Positions 62,712 to 64,000 of a DNA stretch of 64,000 nucleotides are shown piece by piece (position 1 is the stretch's first letter; each line of letters starts with the position of its first letter). Below the pieces are notes generated by a model, which saw only the letters and a list, made by a program, of their open reading frames with translations, had not been told where the DNA came from and did no database searches. A program made the position numbers and the translations under genes. This DNA comes from Poseidonocella pacifica (GTDB lineage: Bacteria > Pseudomonadota > Alphaproteobacteria > Rhodobacterales > Rhodobacteraceae), in assembly GCF_900111875.1 (NCBI RefSeq), contig NZ_FOJU01000003.1, forward strand, positions 496,001-560,000. The letters are read 5' to 3'.

Positions 62712-64000
62712 ATGAAGGCATGGCTTGGGTCATCGGCCCATCGTTCACCCGTGATCGTCGTACTCATCACACTTCTGGCACTTTCTCCGATCTCTGCGAT
62801 TGCCGCGCCCTACGCGGCCATGGTGATGGATGCCAGAACAGGTGAGGTTCTTCATTCGCGCAACGCCGACACGCGGCTTCATCCCGCCTCCCTGACGAAG
62901 ATGATGACACTCTACACCGTGTTTCAGGCAATCGAAGCCGGAAAGCTGAGCCTTGATCAGAAGATTACCATTTCCGCCAATGCAGCAGCAGAGCCGCCCT
63001 CGAAGCTGGGTTTGCGCAAGGGCCAGACCATCGCGCTGCGCTACTTGATCCGCGCCGCGGCAGTGAAATCGGCGAACGATGCGGCGACCGCGCTTGGCGA
63101 GGCTGTCGCAGGGTCAGAGGCCGCCTTTGCACGGCACATGAACCGCACGGCCAAATCCCTCGGGATGACCCGCACCACCTTCAAGAACGCACATGGCCTG
63201 ACCGAGCAGGGGCATCTTTCCACCGCGCGGGACATGTCGATCCTCGGCCGTCACATGCTCTATGATTACCCTGAGTACTATAACCTCTTCTCCCGCCGTT
63301 CGACCCATGCCGGTCTGCGCGAAGTTGCCAATACGAACCGTCGCTTCCTCGCGGCCTACAAGGGCGCCGATGGTATCAAGACGGGGTACACCCGCGCGGC
63401 GGGCTTTAACCTTGTCGCCAGCGCGGAGCGTGGTCAGACCCGCATCATCGCGACCATGTTCGGGGGCCGCTCTACGGCGCAGCGCAACGAACGGGTGGCC
63501 GAACTGCTTGATATGGGTTTTGCACGCGCCCCTCGTGTGGCCCGCCTGCAAAAACCGCATAAGCCCGGATTTGAGGGCGTAGGTGTTGCCGTCGCAACAG
63601 TCACCGCCGTCAAACGCAGCTTGTTCCCACAGGCACGACCCATCGTAGCGACCGCAGCCGTCGTCGCGGCTATGGAAGCTCCTGCTGCCGTCGCAGTCGA
63701 TCTCAAGGACGACATTGCCGAAGCCGTAGCGCTCGCCGCAACGACGCCAGAAGGTGCCGCGCCCATCCCCGTGATCGCCAGCCCGACCGGTCTGCCGCCG
63801 GTCCGTCCGGCGGCGCTTATGGAATCCCGGGCGAACTCGGAGCCAGAACTTGAAGTCGTGACCCGGATCAGTTCCTCTGGCGGGCGTCTGTGGGGGATCA
63901 ATGTGGGCCGGTATGGGTCGCGCTATCAGGCTGAGAGGATCCTGTTGCAAACGGCCCTGACGGAGATGTCCACTCTTGATGGAAGCCTGCGCAAGGTTGT
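62712..64000 (+). CDS. D-alanyl-D-alanine carboxypeptidase with C-terminal SPOR domain (3' end beyond window)
   Basis: Penicillin-binding protein of the S11 family that trims peptidoglycan stem peptides. Signal peptide about residues 12-33 (ending ISAIAA). The penicillin-binding motifs are complete: ASLTKMM (SxxK), KSAND (SxN) and GIKTGYT (KTG). An Ala/Val-rich linker follows, and the last visible residues (SGGRLWGINVGRYGSRYQAE) begin a SPOR domain, which binds denuded glycan at division sites. No stop codon appears by base 64000, so the gene is partial. Confidence 0.93.
   Translation, partial: MKAWLGSSAHRSPVIVVLITLLALSPISAIAAPYAAMVMDARTGEVLHSRNADTRLHPASLTKMMTLYTVFQAIEAGKLSLDQKITISANAAAEPPSKLGLRKGQTIALRYLIRAAAVKSANDAATALGEAVAGSEAAFARHMNRTAKSLGMTRTTFKNAHGLTEQGHLSTARDMSILGRHMLYDYPEYYNLFSRRSTHAGLREVANTNRRFLAAYKGADGIKTGYTRAAGFNLVASAERGQTRIIATMFGGRSTAQRNERVAELLDMGFARAPRVARLQKPHKPGFEGVGVAVATVTAVKRSLFPQARPIVATAAVVAAMEAPAAVAVDLKDDIAEAVALAATTPEGAAPIPVIASPTGLPPVRPAALMESRANSEPELEVVTRISSSGGRLWGINVGRYGSRYQAERILLQTALTEMSTLDGSLRKV

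Overview
The window is a gene-dense, GC-rich stretch of chromosome from an alphaproteobacterium, almost certainly a marine Rhodobacterales (Roseobacter group) species. The lineage call rests on gene order and content: a four-gene bztABCD-type amino-acid ABC transporter, an ATP12 assembly factor, a TAXI-TRAP transporter with fused membrane subunits, an HdaA-like regulator, plant-type glutamate-cysteine ligase, aerobic HemF, and a small protein of the DUF6280 type known from roseobacters. I see no insertion sequence, integrase, prophage, CRISPR array or defence island. The content is mostly core genome, and what is unusual lies in gene arrangements, degenerate enzymes and leader structures rather than in an imported island.

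Layout: 1-4.3 kb (minus) is one tight operon: pyrB, a tail-anchored membrane protein, a dihydroorotase-like pseudoenzyme, plsY and an unusual uracil-DNA glycosylase, behind a clear sigma-70-like promoter. 4.3-8 kb holds gshA, a small membrane protein and rsmE (minus), then divergent ubiA. 8-15 kb has an OmpA-domain protein with a coiled-coil partner, an orphan ParA, a PerM/AI-2E permease, hdaA and ppk. 15-24.6 kb has two PLP aminotransferases, a dual-specificity phosphatase, a glycosyltransferase, a YgfZ protein, efp, the DUF6280-type gene with its own terminator, a UbiH-type hydroxylase, an amidase and tRNA-Arg(ACG). 24.7-28.3 kb (minus) is a three-gene unit: VTT-domain membrane protein, flavoprotein disulfide reductase, sensor kinase.

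28.5-36.6 kb is the rpmH-rnpA-yidD ... yidC-engB-argB cluster, with ttcA and a c-di-GMP phosphodiesterase inserted, followed by a ferredoxin-like protein and a SixA phosphatase. 36.6-41 kb (minus) is bztABCD with several RNA hairpins. 41.2-46.8 kb (minus) is an operon degQ-like, rarA, crcB, rluC, HAD phosphatase, ATP12. A secreted muramidase-like protein follows. 47.6-53.1 kb (minus) is the distal ribosomal block rplO-secY-adk-rpsM-rpsK-rpoA-rplQ, detached from its usual upstream partners (rpmD, rpsE) and carrying its own promoter. 53.4-64 kb has a GlsB-type membrane protein, dapD, the TAXI-TRAP pair, hemF, a lipoprotein, an SDR, an RsmC-like methyltransferase, clpS, a HAD phosphatase and a D,D-carboxypeptidase that runs off the window.

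The best candidates for new biology are the pyrB / membrane protein / pseudo-dihydroorotase triplet (a possibly membrane-tethered aspartate transcarbamoylase), the VTT / flavoprotein / kinase unit, and the uracil-DNA glycosylase that has lost three of four iron-sulfur cysteines. All coordinates, starts and motifs were read by eye; no database search was run.
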